64,000 nucleotides of DNA, from the NCBI GenBank assembly GCA_902702965.1, contig CACRXP010000002.1:4517482-4581481 (forward strand), written 5' to 3'. The position numbers and the translations under genes are program-made. Under the pieces are notes generated by a model. The model saw only the letters and a list, made by a program, of their open reading frames with translations, made no database searches and was not told the origin of the DNA. Source of the stretch: Spirometra erinaceieuropaei. Taxonomy: Eukaryota; Platyhelminthes; Cestoda; Diphyllobothriidea; Diphyllobothriidae. Below, in pieces: positions 47,645 to 59,125 of this stretch (positions are counted from its first letter, which is position 1; each line of letters starts with the position of its first letter).

Positions 47645-48591
47645 CAGTGCGTGACCTATCTCATGAAATTTTGGCTAAAGTTCTGAAACGCGTTTTCGAT
47701 TAGGAAGGATTACTTGGTCGCAGTTGTGAGACTGATTATTTTAAGGCATACTCTTATGACATTTTGGACTTGACAGGATGTCAGCTTTAAAATGCACTTC
47801 TTTTCAATCTCCTGCAGAAAGCGTGCTCGATAAAAAATGACTACTTAAGTAGCATGCATTTTTTCCATTGATTTTCGGTGGTCTTGGAAATTCAAATATA
47901 TTTTATAGAAACCACAAACAAAAATATGCTTTCTTTTGGTCAATCAATAGAAAATCACGTTTTCTTTATATTTTATACTAAAGAAAGGAGTATAATTATG
48001 TTTTGAAAAAGTTTCTAATTATGAGACTTTTTAAGACCGCGATATGTCCATTCACATTGCATCGTACCTGGCCGTTTACCACTGCTCCTCATGAAATGTA
48101 CAAAATGGTCCGCATCCATTGCAAAATTTTATGGACCCTGTATGATATTTCTTTAATGACATAGACAAATATGGGATTTTGTTTACGCGGAACGCATGCA
48201 CCTGTAGAGTGTAATCACTAAGCGCTAATGCAACGAATGATCAGGCGCCAAATTTGTCGGCAATTGGAAAACTTGTTTAAACCCTAATTATACTTCTTCC
48301 TTAAGTATAAAATATAAAGAAGACGTGATTTTCTATTGATTGACTAAAGGAAAGCATATTTGTGTTTCTGGGAAAAATGCATGCTACTTTATTAGTCATT
48401 TATTACCGAGCACGCTTTCTACAGGAGATTGAAAAAAAGTTCATTTAAAAGCCGACATCCTGCCGAGTCCAAAATGTTATAAGAGTATGCCTTAACATAA
48501 TCAGTATCACAACCGAGACTAAGTAACCCTTCCTAATCGAAAACGCATTTCAGAATTTCAGCCAACATTTCATGAGATAGGTCACGCACTA
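47645..48591. mobile_element. TA-flanked hairpin DNA element, family B
   Basis: Left end CAGTGCGTGACCTATCTCAT; right end ATGAGATAGGTCACGCACTA. It is flanked by TA on both sides (47643-47644, 48592-48593). The arms pair along almost all of the 947 bp, for example GGCATACTCTTATGACATTT against AAATGTTATAAGAGTATGCC and CAGAAAGCGTGCTCGATAAA against TTACCGAGCACGCTTTCT. It is the best-preserved hairpin in the window and a relative of the 14.3-kb copy. The end sequence, tetranucleotide layout and TA flanks tie it to family A. No transposase is present. Confidence 0.8.
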
Positions 48592-48739
48592 TACTATCCA
48601 TGTGAGAAAATTGATACGTCATCCAAAAGACGTAATAAGGTTTATACACGTTTTCAATGGATTTGGTCTATTTTACACACTCCATGAGGTAGATTAGTAG
48701 GCGGATGGATAAGATTTCATATGTTCTGACAATTTATTA

Positions 48740-49010
48740 TCTTAAAAATGTTCATAGTTTAAAGCTTGTTAAACAAAACTACGACTTTTCTCCATGTGTA
48801 AAATATAAGCGAATCATTTTGTGTACATATTCCATAAAATACCTTTGAGTTTAAAAGAGCGTTAAAAATCATCGGATGGTGTATGCTAATTCAGTAGTCA
48901 CGTTCTCCGAGTGCGGTTTTGTACTTTAATGGCAACAGACGTATTTAGAAGCCAGCATATTTAGTGTGACCGATTAAATTTGAGAGCATTCCACACGAAA
49001 CGTTTTATTA
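48740..49010. mobile_element. Half of an old hairpin element (right arm only)
   Basis: GTATGCTAATTCAGTAGTCA, CGTTCTCCGAGTGCGG, AGAAGCCAGCATATTTAGTG follow the order of the right arm of the neighbouring element (TGCTACTTTATTAGTCA, ACCGAGCACGC, AAAGCCGACATCCTG). No left arm is found, so this is a truncated relative lying about 150 bp from the intact copy. Confidence 0.4.
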
Positions 49011-52000
49011 CAAAGTTAAATAATTAAACACTTCTGATCGAAATCGCTGCACAACTTGAGTTAGCTGTGCTGCGGTATTTACTGATAACAATTTTAGTGT
49101 TTACATACGACATACTGATAAATTACTATAACTGAAATGACATGGCATTACTCGTCTCATATGGCAGTGGAGGAAAAAATGTTGACTCTCGGTGTAAATA
49201 CAGAGGAAGAAATGTTGGTAATATGTAGGCCGGAATTGCAGTAAAATGAATTGATGCAATGCCGCTTAATTGAAAACCGGTTGAAAATCATCCAATCCCT
49301 AGCTTAGCCCAAAATGAGCAACGCTGGGTTGAAGATAAGTACAAGTAAAGTCGAACCGCCACAGAAACCGCGGTCGTGTATTTTTTGTCAAAAGATGCAA
49401 ATAACACTATACAAAAGAACGGGTGAGTGGTGAAAACATAATCTTCAGAGGTACGTAACGCAAAATTACTCAGAAAACAACAACAGCGTTCTAGAATCCC
49501 CTAAGATGGTCAGAGTCTAGAAATATATCTCAGACTTATTGCATAAGGCTTCATGGCGACAACGCAAAATCTAGAGTTGAAAAAAAGGTTTGTCATAGTG
49601 GCACGCAGGACTGACACCCAAAGCGTTTTGCTTCATATTACTCGAATTTCGATTGACCCGTGGGAAAACAACGTTGACCGTTCAGCGAAGAGAGACACGT
49701 AAAGACAAAACGTTTCAGAAGACTACATGTCAAACGACTGGTCATTGGACAATAATTTGTAATGCAATAGCCATATGAAGCCATGTGTAGGAGGGGCACT
49801 TTTTTGCAATAATGGGTGAACCTTAGGAATTAGTGGAGTCTTTAGATTGTCACAGGCCTGTTGAAATGTGGACGAGTGGTCTGAATTTCCTATCTGTCCA
49901 GTTGATTGTCCGACAGGATTAGCTTTCTGCTTGGAGATCATACAACCATTTTAAGAGATGACACTTCTAGCAAGCCTACCTTCAAGTTTTCTTCCGTTGG
50001 CATATCGTGAAACATAAGACTTCAAATCAAAGTCGTGTGACGAGCCTACTCCTTACCAAACCAAATTTTCTAATGTGTTTTCTCGGAAAAGTACTCTTCT
50101 GGGATTTTCCCATGCGGGTCCTCATGAATGATTCCTTTTTACAGCCGTTTTTTGCCTCATAGATCATGCCTGATACTTCTTTCTGCCGCAGACAAAAAAC
50201 TGCTTTTTGCCTTAGAGATCGTTTTCAGCTCGTTTTTGGTCGCCGTCCTATAAATATAAATATTTTTTATTAGTTATTGCGGTGACGATGTCATTTCTAA
50301 ACAAAGCAGTGGATAAAAGTACGCCCAAAACGGTCTCATTCTGTGCTCAGACGTTTATGTTTTGCATCAAATGAGATAAAATTTCTCAGCTATTTGTAGA
50401 CGTATGGCAAATGGCTAAAATATTTGAATATAGCATTGCAGACGGTCGGTTCCTTGTGCCATTTCGATGCATAGAGGCAATCAAGGGTACAATCTTGCAG
50501 TGATAATTTCGAAATTAACGAAGGGAACTTGTATTTTAGAAGGTAACCTACATTTTTTAATCGCTATCAATCTAATTCTGCAAACCGAAAAGGTAATTAT
50601 TTGACTTTTTTATGTCGGCCGACTTTTGCCTTTTCGTTAAAACCCCCTAGTTTATAAGCACGCGCGAGTTTGCAGATGTAGTTTGAAGCAGACATAAGCC
50701 TAAACGGTGACCAGAATGTTAACTTCTGTCCGAAACATAAAACGTTCTTCTAAATGAATGACCATTTGATGCAAAGCACTAAACTAGTAAGCACCAGGAC
50801 ACAAGACTGGACGTACCGCTTTCAGACTGTCTTTAAGCAGTTTGAAAACAAACTCTATGTGAGGTAAAATTAAAGGAATGATCAATCATTGTTTTTTTTT
50901 CACTAACTTATCCTCGGTCCGACGGAATAATTCGGCCTTTCTGAATTGGTGTCCTCCACGTTTGAAACCAACTGCAACCTTTAAGGTATTCTTTTTTCAT
51001 ATTCTGCTGTCATAACAGGTTCCCGTTTGATATACACTGTTGTAAATACCAAGTAATTATCTCGGGTTCACTCAAACGAACAGCCCTGAATAGAAAACAG
51101 GTCACTGGCAGCTTCTCATTGCAATATTTTGGAGCAAAGTGGCATATATTCGGGGGAAGTGCATCTTTTAGTCCTTTTTCTGATTCCAAACACCCCTCTT
51201 CTTGCTCCTATAAGTTGACATTTTTCTGCCATATTAAATGACGAATGACCTAGTGCGGCATTCTCTTATGATTGCTAAACGGACAGTCTACAAAACAATC
51301 GTCTCCAGGTGCTTAGAATGAAAACATATTAAATAACGAAGTAATGAACGAAAGTTCGGATTTTGGTACAAGGTACTTTCTTCAGTCACCAGGCTGATGT
51401 CCTTTCAGAGATGAGGACTTCAACTAACTTTCACTACTCAAACTGACCCCGGAACATACTGATTGTTGACTTTGTCAATAACGCTTTTCCAATATCGACG
51501 GTCGTTGACTTTAAGGCCGATTCCAGTTATCGTGCATACTGAATTCCAAGGCTTAAAAATAAATACTCCATATGCCGTCCCGAGATCGTGAGCGATAATT
51601 GAACGTCGCTGTCATGCAAATAAATATTGTCGATATCCGACTACAATATGAGACGATAAACGATAAACGTTTGAATCTGCTTTATGTTTGGGAATCGAGT
51701 AGGACGGGCAGATAATAGAAAACGATGCAGAATGGTTATTTCGAACTCTTTTATTCCTAACGAAACACCCCTTGACTACTTACTTAGAATCATGTTTGAG
51801 ATTTTATCAGCTCGTGACAGTGATAGTCGGATTGAAAGTAACCATTCGTTTCGTAACACTAGGAAAACAATCAGTGCTCTGGGCTCTGCAATCGACTTTG
51901 ACGGCACTAGAATAAAAATGCAAGGTAAAATGAAAATTTTGGGGCTATGCCTGGATTTTTGCAACCCTTAGGGGTATGGATTTCACTTACTTCTATTTTA

Positions 52001-52320
52001 AATTATACTCTCTAGAACGTGATTGCATAATCGAAGTTGACTTTTTCGAAAAAAATCGGACCATCCGTGTATCCTTTATTCTCTGCAATATAAGACATAT
52101 TCTTCGCCTGCTGGTACAGACATACAGCGTATTATTGACTCTTTTAATTTGCTTTAGTACATGACTTTTGTCAGTTGCCTTTACAAACTTCAGTTATCCT
52201 AAAAAGATAGCCATGAAGTTAGATTAGAGGCATGTTTACTAGCATGCATTTTAGACAGGCGTGGGCAAGAAAATTTATTATCACAAGTGCATTCAGTCGC
52301 TGGTGAGTAGAGACGATACA
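49011..52320. other. No recognisable feature
   Basis: AT-rich, with ORFs up to 95 codons (51684-51971) overlapped by opposite-strand ORFs. Nothing further can be supported. Confidence 0.3.
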
Positions 52321-52324
52321 ACAA

Positions 52325-52495
52325 GAAAAGATTCCTAAAAAAGACGAGGGTGATGAGAATGGCCAGTGCTGCCTTATAAGCCGTTGTCGGGGGACCGTAC
52401 CCAACGCCGAGGTGCGTAACTTCCGAGGCTCGAAACCGCATCTTGTTGGTTAGAAGTTCAACGCCCTAACCACTGAGTTACGCACTCGTTTCTTA
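52325..52495 (-). mobile_element. tRNA-derived SINE, minus strand
   Basis: On the minus strand the head reads CGAGTGCGTAACTCAGTGGT, TAGGGCGTTGAACTTCTAAC and GCGGTTTCGAGCCTC, a clear tRNA-like A box and B box pair (about 52491-52471 and 52439-52425). The body continues through ACGGCTTATAAGGCAGCACT and GGCCATTCTCATC as in the other copies. The ORF on this strand (52199-52441) is a by-product. Confidence 0.65.
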
Positions 52496-52732
52496 TCGTT
52501 TTTAGTCAGAAATATTGACACTGGTTGATTGACTCTCAGCAATAGGTTTCGGGATTAGCTATTTTGGTTTTGGTTTTTAGGGCTCGATCCTGAAAGGGTA
52601 ACAAGATTTTAATTACCAGTAAGCAACGGTTGTACTACAACATAAAAGGGAAATCCAATGTAGTCATGACAAAGCTAATCCAATTCCGCGGACGAAGAAT
52701 AGCCCGTTATTGGATGACGCCTAAGGCTGTGT

Positions 52733-53107
52733 TGGCAAAGGTATGGTCTATGACCGGGGTTACTTGCTCCGGGAGTAAATTGTGACCGAAGAAACTAAAT
52801 GGCGATACTTATTCTTAGATGTAAGCAAAGGAGTAAAAAGATTATGCTGTAGTTGGTCAAGATGCTGTAAGGCAGTCTTCGAAACAAAAATACGACAATG
52901 CAATACCTCCTCGACAGTGCCCGCACAGAGGCAATAGATTCATTTGCTATTATCAATAAATGATAAAAATAGTGCTCCCTCCTAACTGACGACAATATGC
53001 AGGGTTAAAACCTGCAATATCAAAAGGTTCCTGGAGGTCTAACTCTTTTGCTCAACGGACATGTTCCCCGGAGTATGTAAACCCGACCATAAATCACACC
53101 CTTGCCA
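52733..53107. mobile_element. Short TIR DNA element (family D) with target duplication
   Basis: A 375-bp element with inverted ends: TGGCAAAGGTATGGTCTATG, ACCGGGGTTACTTGCTCCGG on the left and CCGGAGTATGTAAACCCGAC, CATAAATCACACCCTTGCCA on the right. It is flanked by a 6-bp direct repeat, CTGTGT (52727-52732 and 53108-53113). The core carries no transposase, so it is a non-autonomous (MITE-like) element. A second, older copy lies in opposite orientation at 27833-28188. The superfamily is not clear from the ends and the 6-bp duplication; one extra matching T could make the duplication longer. Confidence 0.75.
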
Positions 53108-53113
53108 CTGTGT

Positions 53114-54080
53114 TTATGAATTCATATTTACTTGCAGATGTAAGTGCATGGGGCGAACCCAGGGATAAAAGTCACCCGGGTTAGTTGAGGATCTATTGGA
53201 ATCGTTTTGAAAAGCCAAAATAAAATCCTTTATTCTTCAATTATTAGGCGCTACCTATCTAGCTGGTAATTCCGTCCACGCCAAGTCATCCTTCTAAATA
53301 TTTTTTCATGAGCAAACAAGTCGGACACTGCGCTCCGTGGACACAGTCTACACAAGGCAGGAAAAACCCGACTTGGCAAAAACCTGGACTACGTGATCTA
53401 TCACAGTTTGCATTAGCTACCACACTTCTTCAGTTTACGTGCCCCCTCCCCTTTTCCTGTAAACCTTTCACCTTTCTCTTCACTTTATTGTGCTTTTTTA
53501 AGTTACTATTGTCAGTGTGCCGTCCGTGTTTTTTAAACTACTGACCTTGCTGTTTCGCATTGATTTTCCATACAAATTCAAATTGCTGTATGCTTGTTAT
53601 TTGTTTTTTATGTTATGCAACTACGCGATGCAGTCGATACTTTGTCGTCATGTTTGTGGGCACCAATATATTCTGGTGTCTATGCACGTTTAAGAGGCAT
53701 TTCTCTCTTTCTTAACGACGCAGGCTTCAGAATGTCTTTTTTGAAAAACTGACTATTCTATCGGTTTACAATTGAAAAGAGCAGTGTTATTTCGCTTACC
53801 CTCCTCCAAATCAGTTGCCGTTGAACACTTTAAAAAATCTAATCTGTCATTGCCATTCCTGATCTGTCCCTTAATTCAAGTTAATCAGAATTTTGCTGAC
53901 CAAAAGGAACAAAATCAAACAGCCAGAAAACGTGTAATATAGTATCTCAGTTCCTAATTTTGGTTATCTTAATTTGTGCCAACACACCACTAAAGTCGCG
54001 GAGCACAGTCGAAAACCTGAGAACGCAATTATCGAAAAGCAATACAGCATTGCAGTGAAATAAGGAAAGGTAGGCACAGA
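53114..54080. other. No recognisable feature
   Basis: AT-rich sequence, with a CT-rich patch at about 53.43-53.53 kb that makes a hydrophobic ORF of chance length. Confidence 0.3.
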
Positions 54081-54086
54081 TTTATT
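54081..54086 (-). terminator. Poly(A) signal AATAAA, minus strand
   Basis: TTTATT on the plus strand is AATAAA on the minus strand. It lies 24 nt past the stop codon at 54112-54110 of the candidate last exon, a short but workable 3' UTR. Confidence 0.4.
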
Positions 54087-54109
54087 AGCTTGTCAGCTCA
54101 TCTGGGTGG

Positions 54110-54387
54110 TCATAGATTTCCATAACGTTCTAAAATATAGCAATTCGCGTTGTGTAGAATCACTTGGTAAAATCTTTTACTAGAGGCGATAGAAATCTCA
54201 ACACCAAAATCTCCGTTTCTAATTAGCTGCCGATGTCTTTTGCAATGTACTTCGTTAGCAAATCTCCAAACTGCCTGGATACCTTTCATATACACGGCGG
54301 TTATATTTCCGAAAAACACTGGCGTGCCTTTCGGTTCAAACAAAGGAAGAGGACTAATCAATTGAACAACTATTTGACATAACCCAT
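54110..54387 (-). CDS. Candidate last coding exon, unrecognised protein
   Basis: On the minus strand an acceptor (CTCACCAATTTTTAG) is followed by two bases and 91 sense codons ending in TGA. The frame is also open to an alternative acceptor giving a start at 54438. The translation includes LCQIVVQLISPLPLFEPKGT, PVFFGNITAVYMKGIQAVWR and a KRHRQLIRNGDF basic patch. The incoming phase (needs one base) agrees with the outgoing phase of the exon at 54833-54720. AATAAA follows the stop. I do not recognise the family. Phase agreement and the poly(A) signal make this the best-supported gene end in the window, though chance is not excluded. Confidence 0.4.
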
Positions 54388-54719
54388 CTAAAAATTGGTG
54401 AGCAGTTTTATGCGATGAACGCGGTAAGCAGGAATGCTCTGTCTTTGCCTGCTGCTTCGTTTATAAATGTGTTTTTCAAAGACTGAATAATGGCAGAATG
54501 CTCAGTCCTGCTATGTAGCGATACTTATAAAATTGGTGGTCTTTGCATTTCACCGTTGCAACATTCTGCACCAAAATCACTAAATGTCACTATCAAATGT
54601 GTATTTTCTATTGATTAAGGAGCCTAAATTGCACGGTTTTTAGTCCCTAACCGCACGTTGACATTCAGAGTATTCCTGTCAATTGATATTCTTGCCTCAG
54701 ACACAGCCAAATGCTTTAC

Positions 54720-54833
54720 TTGTACAGGTCAACGCATCACTAAATGTAGTGGATTTCCCGATTTCTGCTTGTAAGTTAGGATGAAAAAGATATATGCCGC
54801 GTGACAAGCCTTCATCTACCAGAAGTAAACCAG
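54720..54833 (-). CDS. Candidate internal exon, unrecognised protein
   Basis: 114 bp on the minus strand between an acceptor (GCAAAACCTAG) and a strong donor (TGTACAA followed by GTAAAGC). It gives two bases, 37 codons and one base. The translation runs GLLLVDEGLSRGIYLFHPNL, QAEIGKSTTFSDALTCT. Its outgoing phase matches the acceptor of the last exon. Its incoming phase does not match the exon at 55167-55024 directly, so another exon or a different boundary would be needed between them (a GTCTCC donor at the end of that exon would fit but is weak). Confidence 0.4.
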
Positions 54834-55023
54834 CTAGGTTTTGCAAACATGCTTAGGAAGTTTGACATTCAGAATTTTGCGCCAAAATATTTAACTAAAT
54901 AAGCTGGGGCTGAAGATGTTTTTGTAACCGACTAAAAGTTTTTGGGATTTCAGCCCCTCATATCGTGGCTTGCAACTCGCAAATCTGGATAGTCAAGAAA
55001 ATATAATCTATTCCCCTGCATAC

Positions 55024-55167
55024 TTTGTGGAGACCATGAACTTCATAATAAATTTCAAAATATTTCCCTCGGCGCGTTGTCCGTTCTACCCCAACAGGCT
55101 TAAGCACGCAGTCAGGATTGTCTTCCAGGTTTGCAACCTGGGTAATGGGAAAATAGGACGGCAAATT
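55024..55167 (-). CDS. Candidate internal exon, unrecognised protein
   Basis: 144 bp on the minus strand, exactly 48 codons. It lies between a pyrimidine-rich acceptor (TGTCTTCCCTTCAG) and a donor (CCACAAA followed by GTATGC). The translation begins NLPSYFPITQVANLEDNPDC and ends YFEIYYEVHGLHK. It is phase 0 on both sides. The frame has no recognised domain. It lies about 190 bp upstream of the next candidate exon on the same strand. Confidence 0.4.
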
Positions 55168-57277
55168 CTGAAGGGAAGACATGTGATCTTAAGCCCCGAG
55201 CAATGAACTGGACTAGAATTTTACTAAATTATTTTAAGAGTTTAAACGGCTGAAGGATTTATTGTGCACCCTGTCCACTAAGTACTTTAACCCTATGAGG
55301 CTGATCAACTGCAAACAAAGGAATAAACTGCGCCCCGATGGAGGCTGTATACCGTCAGTAAACCCTTTCAGACAGAAGACGCTTGGACGTTCGTGTTCGA
55401 GATAATCGACATCAAGCTTCAGATTTGGTTGCTTCGCCCGTGACGCAAGTCAGTTTCCAACTTTGCATACGTAGACACAAGTCTAAAGTTATGGTCACAA
55501 ATTTCAGTTTCTTACCACACCCAATTAATTCCAGTGTCTTTTAACAGCAGTTGAATGCATTTTGTCACCTATGGTTTGTCATTCATTACGCCGATAGGTC
55601 GTTTTACGCAAATTCTCCATTAATTCATACAAGCGTTAGATTCCAGAGGGCCTCCAGAATTCCTGCGTTGAACCCTTGCCGCTCCCGAATTAAATGAATG
55701 GAAACAGTTCTATGAAACATGCTTTTCGTAGACACTGCCTACTTTTGAAGCAGTTCTTTATTCAAATTGGCCTTTGCCTAGGACCAGAGCATGAAGATTT
55801 GCGTCGATATGCTAGTCTGATTTACACAACACCAGTTTTGAATTCTTTAGAAGCCTATTAACCAGTAATTTGGGGTTTTGTAGTTAATGAAGAATGGTGG
55901 ATAAAAAAGTGGTTCTATTTTTTCCTTGTAGGATATTTCCAAATCATTACTTTATTGTTAGTTTAATCTTTTGACAAGGTTTACAATTAGTTGCAATGAA
56001 GTCGACACATATGTACTTAACCATGTAGTGAAAATTCAGAATTTGGCAGCAGAATGAAACTTTATTTCAACTTTTTACTTGTTCAGCCAATATTATCGGA
56101 ATGTATCGTAGGAGGCAAACGAGATGTTACCTGCACTTAGAACTAAACTATCTTGTCTACCAGAAATACAGCAAAGTACGCAAGCAGTTTTGCGATGATG
56201 AAAGGTCGTTGACACGCTCATTACGATTCCACGATATTTAAGTTGTTGCGTGTTCGTCCACTAAAAGGTTCTCATAGGCTACTTGTTTAGCAATGACAGG
56301 GGGAGTGGGTGAACCCATAATCGTGGTGCATCAATATTTTCAAAATCCAAAAGTGCGTTTATAAACAAAAGCCTTTGAGTTGCTGTCGGAAGTTTTCCGG
56401 ATATTTTCTGAACGATGTCACGAATCTTCTGATACGTTTTTTACCCTCGTATTACGCTTACAAGTAAATAAGCTTTTGCTGATCCTTCATTTAGTCTTTG
56501 ATAAACGGGTTGAAAATTAACAATCCAGCATTTGAAGATAATGCTATATTCAAATGTAGAGTTTTAAACTCCAAAATCCAAGTCCAGTCGCCATAACTGA
56601 AGGCTAAACCAAGCAGTTGTTGGAGCATCCTAACTAATCTCCAAAGGAAATAAGTATAGCTGTCTTTATTACTTTTTTCCCAAGTCTAGCAAGCTTGGGG
56701 CTGGTCGGAAAAACTGCCAGAATATACCTATCGAACCTTTTCCTTTTAAATTTATAATCTTGACAGTTTTCCGAGATCCTGCACCACTTATGTCGTCAGG
56801 CAAACGACTTGGGCATGCAAGTGAGCAGTACAGTGTGTTTGGTCTTTTTTCAGAGTAGAACTATAGCCTACGACCAGAATGACACAGCGTACGCATTAAC
56901 ACAGCGAGGCAGGCATCCCTGGCTGACGGAAATAATTGTCGTTCTATCTTTCTTTCTAGTCTTTTGAACTCAAGGTCACTATGGAAGCGCAAGACTCTGC
57001 ATCGTTACCACAATGGCAATACCCAACATTTTTCTTCATAAAATGACTAGATGCAACTTGATCAGGGAGTCTTTTGTTAGCTAGGAGAAGAAGGTTTTTG
57101 AGGGAAAGGAGATAAAACAAGGAGGTGTAATAATAACAGTTGTTACGAAGTCAAGGTAGAGTTGGGAATCAGAATGTATAATCCATGCAGAGTTTTTAAG
57201 CATCCAACTCTACTGGAATTTATGCAAGCGTTTTATCATCAAATGAGATGAAAATCCATGCGCACGGGCTTACTCAC

Positions 57278-57306
57278 AAGATTATTGCCGGTGCGGACGT
57301 AAGATA
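57278..57306 (-). CDS. Possible micro-exon
   Basis: 29 bp on the minus strand between an acceptor (AATTGTCTTGTTTAG) and a very strong donor (GTGAGTAAG). It gives two bases plus nine codons (SYVRTGNNL after the split codon). The incoming phase fits the exon ending at 58021, and the outgoing phase 0 fits the exon starting at 55167. Being so short, it rests on splice signals and phase only. Confidence 0.25.
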
Positions 57307-57353
57307 CTAAACAAGACAATTAAGCATCTTCATCATATCAATTATTCAGAAAG

Positions 57354-57585
57354 CGCTTGAATCAGGGGATTTTAAGTCTGCCGCTGACCGTGCGAATGAC
57401 CCGGCTTCATCATTATTTCCTCATAAAGATAAACCAAATGGCAGGCGCTATCCCAGTGGAGCAGACATTGAGTTTTGCAGCCCAGTCGTACGCGCCTCTG
57501 CGTCATTTTCACAATTTTGCATTCCCGACTGTCAAAACGCCTATTTTAGGGTCGTGGAGCGATAACCGAAGACTTCCTTTTTCCT
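57354..57585 (+). CDS. Alternative plus-strand terminal exon candidate
   Basis: An acceptor (TCAATTATTCAG, ending about 57349) leads into an open frame on the plus strand that includes LESGDFKSAADRANDPASSL and DIEFCSPVVRASASFSQFCI. The frame ends in TAA near 57570, and an AATAAA lies about 57689. The composition is protein-like. It lies on the strand opposite to the gene model around it. The coordinates are approximate. Confidence 0.2.
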
Positions 57586-58020
57586 TAACTATTAGAAGTG
57601 CAGGGCTCGAGCAACTTCATGGCACATGAGTTTGGAATCTAAGTCTACTTCCGCAGTCCGTCTGGCTTTTCGTGTAGTCTCGCATATGAATAAAACAGTA
57701 GGTTTTTCTGGACAGGGGAACAGAGCATAGCGAGTCTGTTTTTACATTTTAAAGTAGTATTTCGAAATTCGACGGGATGATTACATCCAACTATACAAAC
57801 TTAATAGCCCTAGCATCAAGGATGCACACAAACTTTAATTTACGGGAGGCCATATTACTGGGAAGCACCGATCGAAACCAGACTAAAAGGCATGGAAACG
57901 CACGAGCGCAAAAAATGACATTAATGGATGGGCTATGAAACAGAATGCTTGCTTACAATGAAGAAAGTAAGTTGGGGAAACCTTGTCGACAAGATAGATC
58001 AGTAGACAGGTGTCATTTAC

Positions 58021-58106
58021 GATGCAAGAACGTAAACAATGTTTCCAGGCCCCTTTGCCAAATTCTCCTGCAACGAGGAAGGCTCGTCAACTCAAGCAAG
58101 GGTATT
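58021..58106 (-). CDS. Candidate internal exon, unrecognised protein
   Basis: 86 bp on the minus strand: one base, 28 codons, one base. It ends at a good donor (TTGCATC followed by GTAAATG). The acceptor (GGAGATAAACAG) has a weak pyrimidine tract. The translation reads IPLLELTSLPRCRRIWQRGL then ETLFTFLH, leucine-rich and helical in character. The incoming phase matches the exon ending at 58610. Confidence 0.3.
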
Positions 58107-58609
58107 CTGTTTATCTCCGGCCACGTTAAACGGACGATTTTCAGAGGACATTTTTAAGTGATAAACCAAAACCCTTCTAAACAAACCTGTTAAAAAGCTC
58201 TGGTTGGCAAATTTACTAAATGTGTCTCTGCTGGCCAGAATTTCGAGTATAGTTGGTGGGTACCTGAGGATAAAATACTGAAGCTAATTCCGCAATTTGC
58301 GCTTTTTTCTGATTTTTCTTTCTGCTTAGGCCATTTTTGATATCTCCCGAAGGAAATTACCTAGTAGTGTCATCCACTTCTGTTTTATCTTTTCAATTTA
58401 AAGGTTTTATTAATTTGGAGCGTCCGAAGGTCGTATTCCTGGCAGATTTATGGCTGGAAGAAAATAAAGGTTCCATTTGCCAATGAGCGTGTACTTTGAA
58501 TAATAAATCATTCATCTGTTTATGTTTTAAAATGCCTACTGTATTCTCTAATGTATTGATACTTTTGATACTTCCTTTTAGATGACGTTTTCTAAGAAAG
58601 GCTTATTAC

Positions 58610-58830
58610 TTTCCTAAGTTGACTGTAATAAGCGTATGTTTAACAGCAATCACTGTCAGGTATTGAACGACTTCAAATCGGATGACTCTTGAACAAGTGA
58701 ATAAACTGCGAACTCTCTCATACTGTTGTGGGAAAATAATCGGCCCACGAGCATTTATCTTGCCGCTCAGGTACTTCAGCAAGCAGTTGACAAGGGCATA
58801 CATGGACTCATTAAAATGAACAAAAACTTC
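58610..58830 (-). CDS. Candidate internal exon, unrecognised protein
   Basis: 221 bp on the minus strand between an acceptor (AGCATTTGTAG) and a good donor (TTAGGAAA followed by GTAATAAG). It gives 73 codons plus two bases. The translation begins EVFVHFNESMYALVNCLLKY, continues LSGKINARGPIIFPQQYERV, and ends with hydrophobic helices (FEVVQYLTVIAVKHTLITV). The pattern suggests an all-helical repeat protein, but no family is recognised. The phases agree with the neighbours at 59125-59068 and 58106-58021. Confidence 0.4.
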
Positions 58831-59067
58831 CTACAAATGCTTATTGTGAACACTCGTTGTGATTGTGCACCCTCGGAAAAGGTCATTGCGTAAGTCACCC
58901 TTGAAAGCAGCTACAGGTGCATATTTTCAGCGCGCGTTTAAGGATACACGCACTCATGCCAAATATTTGCGATTTCTCATTTCCTTCGATATCGAGTTTC
59001 CGAGGTATGTGGAGTTTTCATGTGACAAATAGTGAAGATTTTATAATAATTTTGGGTATTTCCTTAC

Positions 59068-59125
59068 CCAAACCGCATTAAACTGAGTATAAAATCCACA
59101 AAATTTCGCTTGTTTCTCCAGAATA
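59068..59125 (-). CDS. Candidate short internal exon
   Basis: 58 bp on the minus strand: one base plus 19 codons (ILEKQAKFCGFYTQFNAVW). It lies between an acceptor (TGGCTCACATCAATCAG) and a strong donor (GTTTGG followed by GTAAGG). The outgoing phase 0 matches the exon at 58830. A longer ORF in another frame covers the same bases but stops before the donor. Confidence 0.3.

Noticed and set aside
52425..52495. tRNA gene on the minus strand
   Set aside because: Same reason: it is the head of a SINE whose body follows and is repeated elsewhere.
52795..52995. 66-codon minus-strand ORF
   Set aside because: Core of the family D element; no shared frame with the 27.8-kb copy.
27833..53107. Apparent internal inversion between the two family D copies
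   Set aside because: Because the ends are inverted repeats, the cores matching on opposite strands simply means the two copies inserted in opposite orientation.
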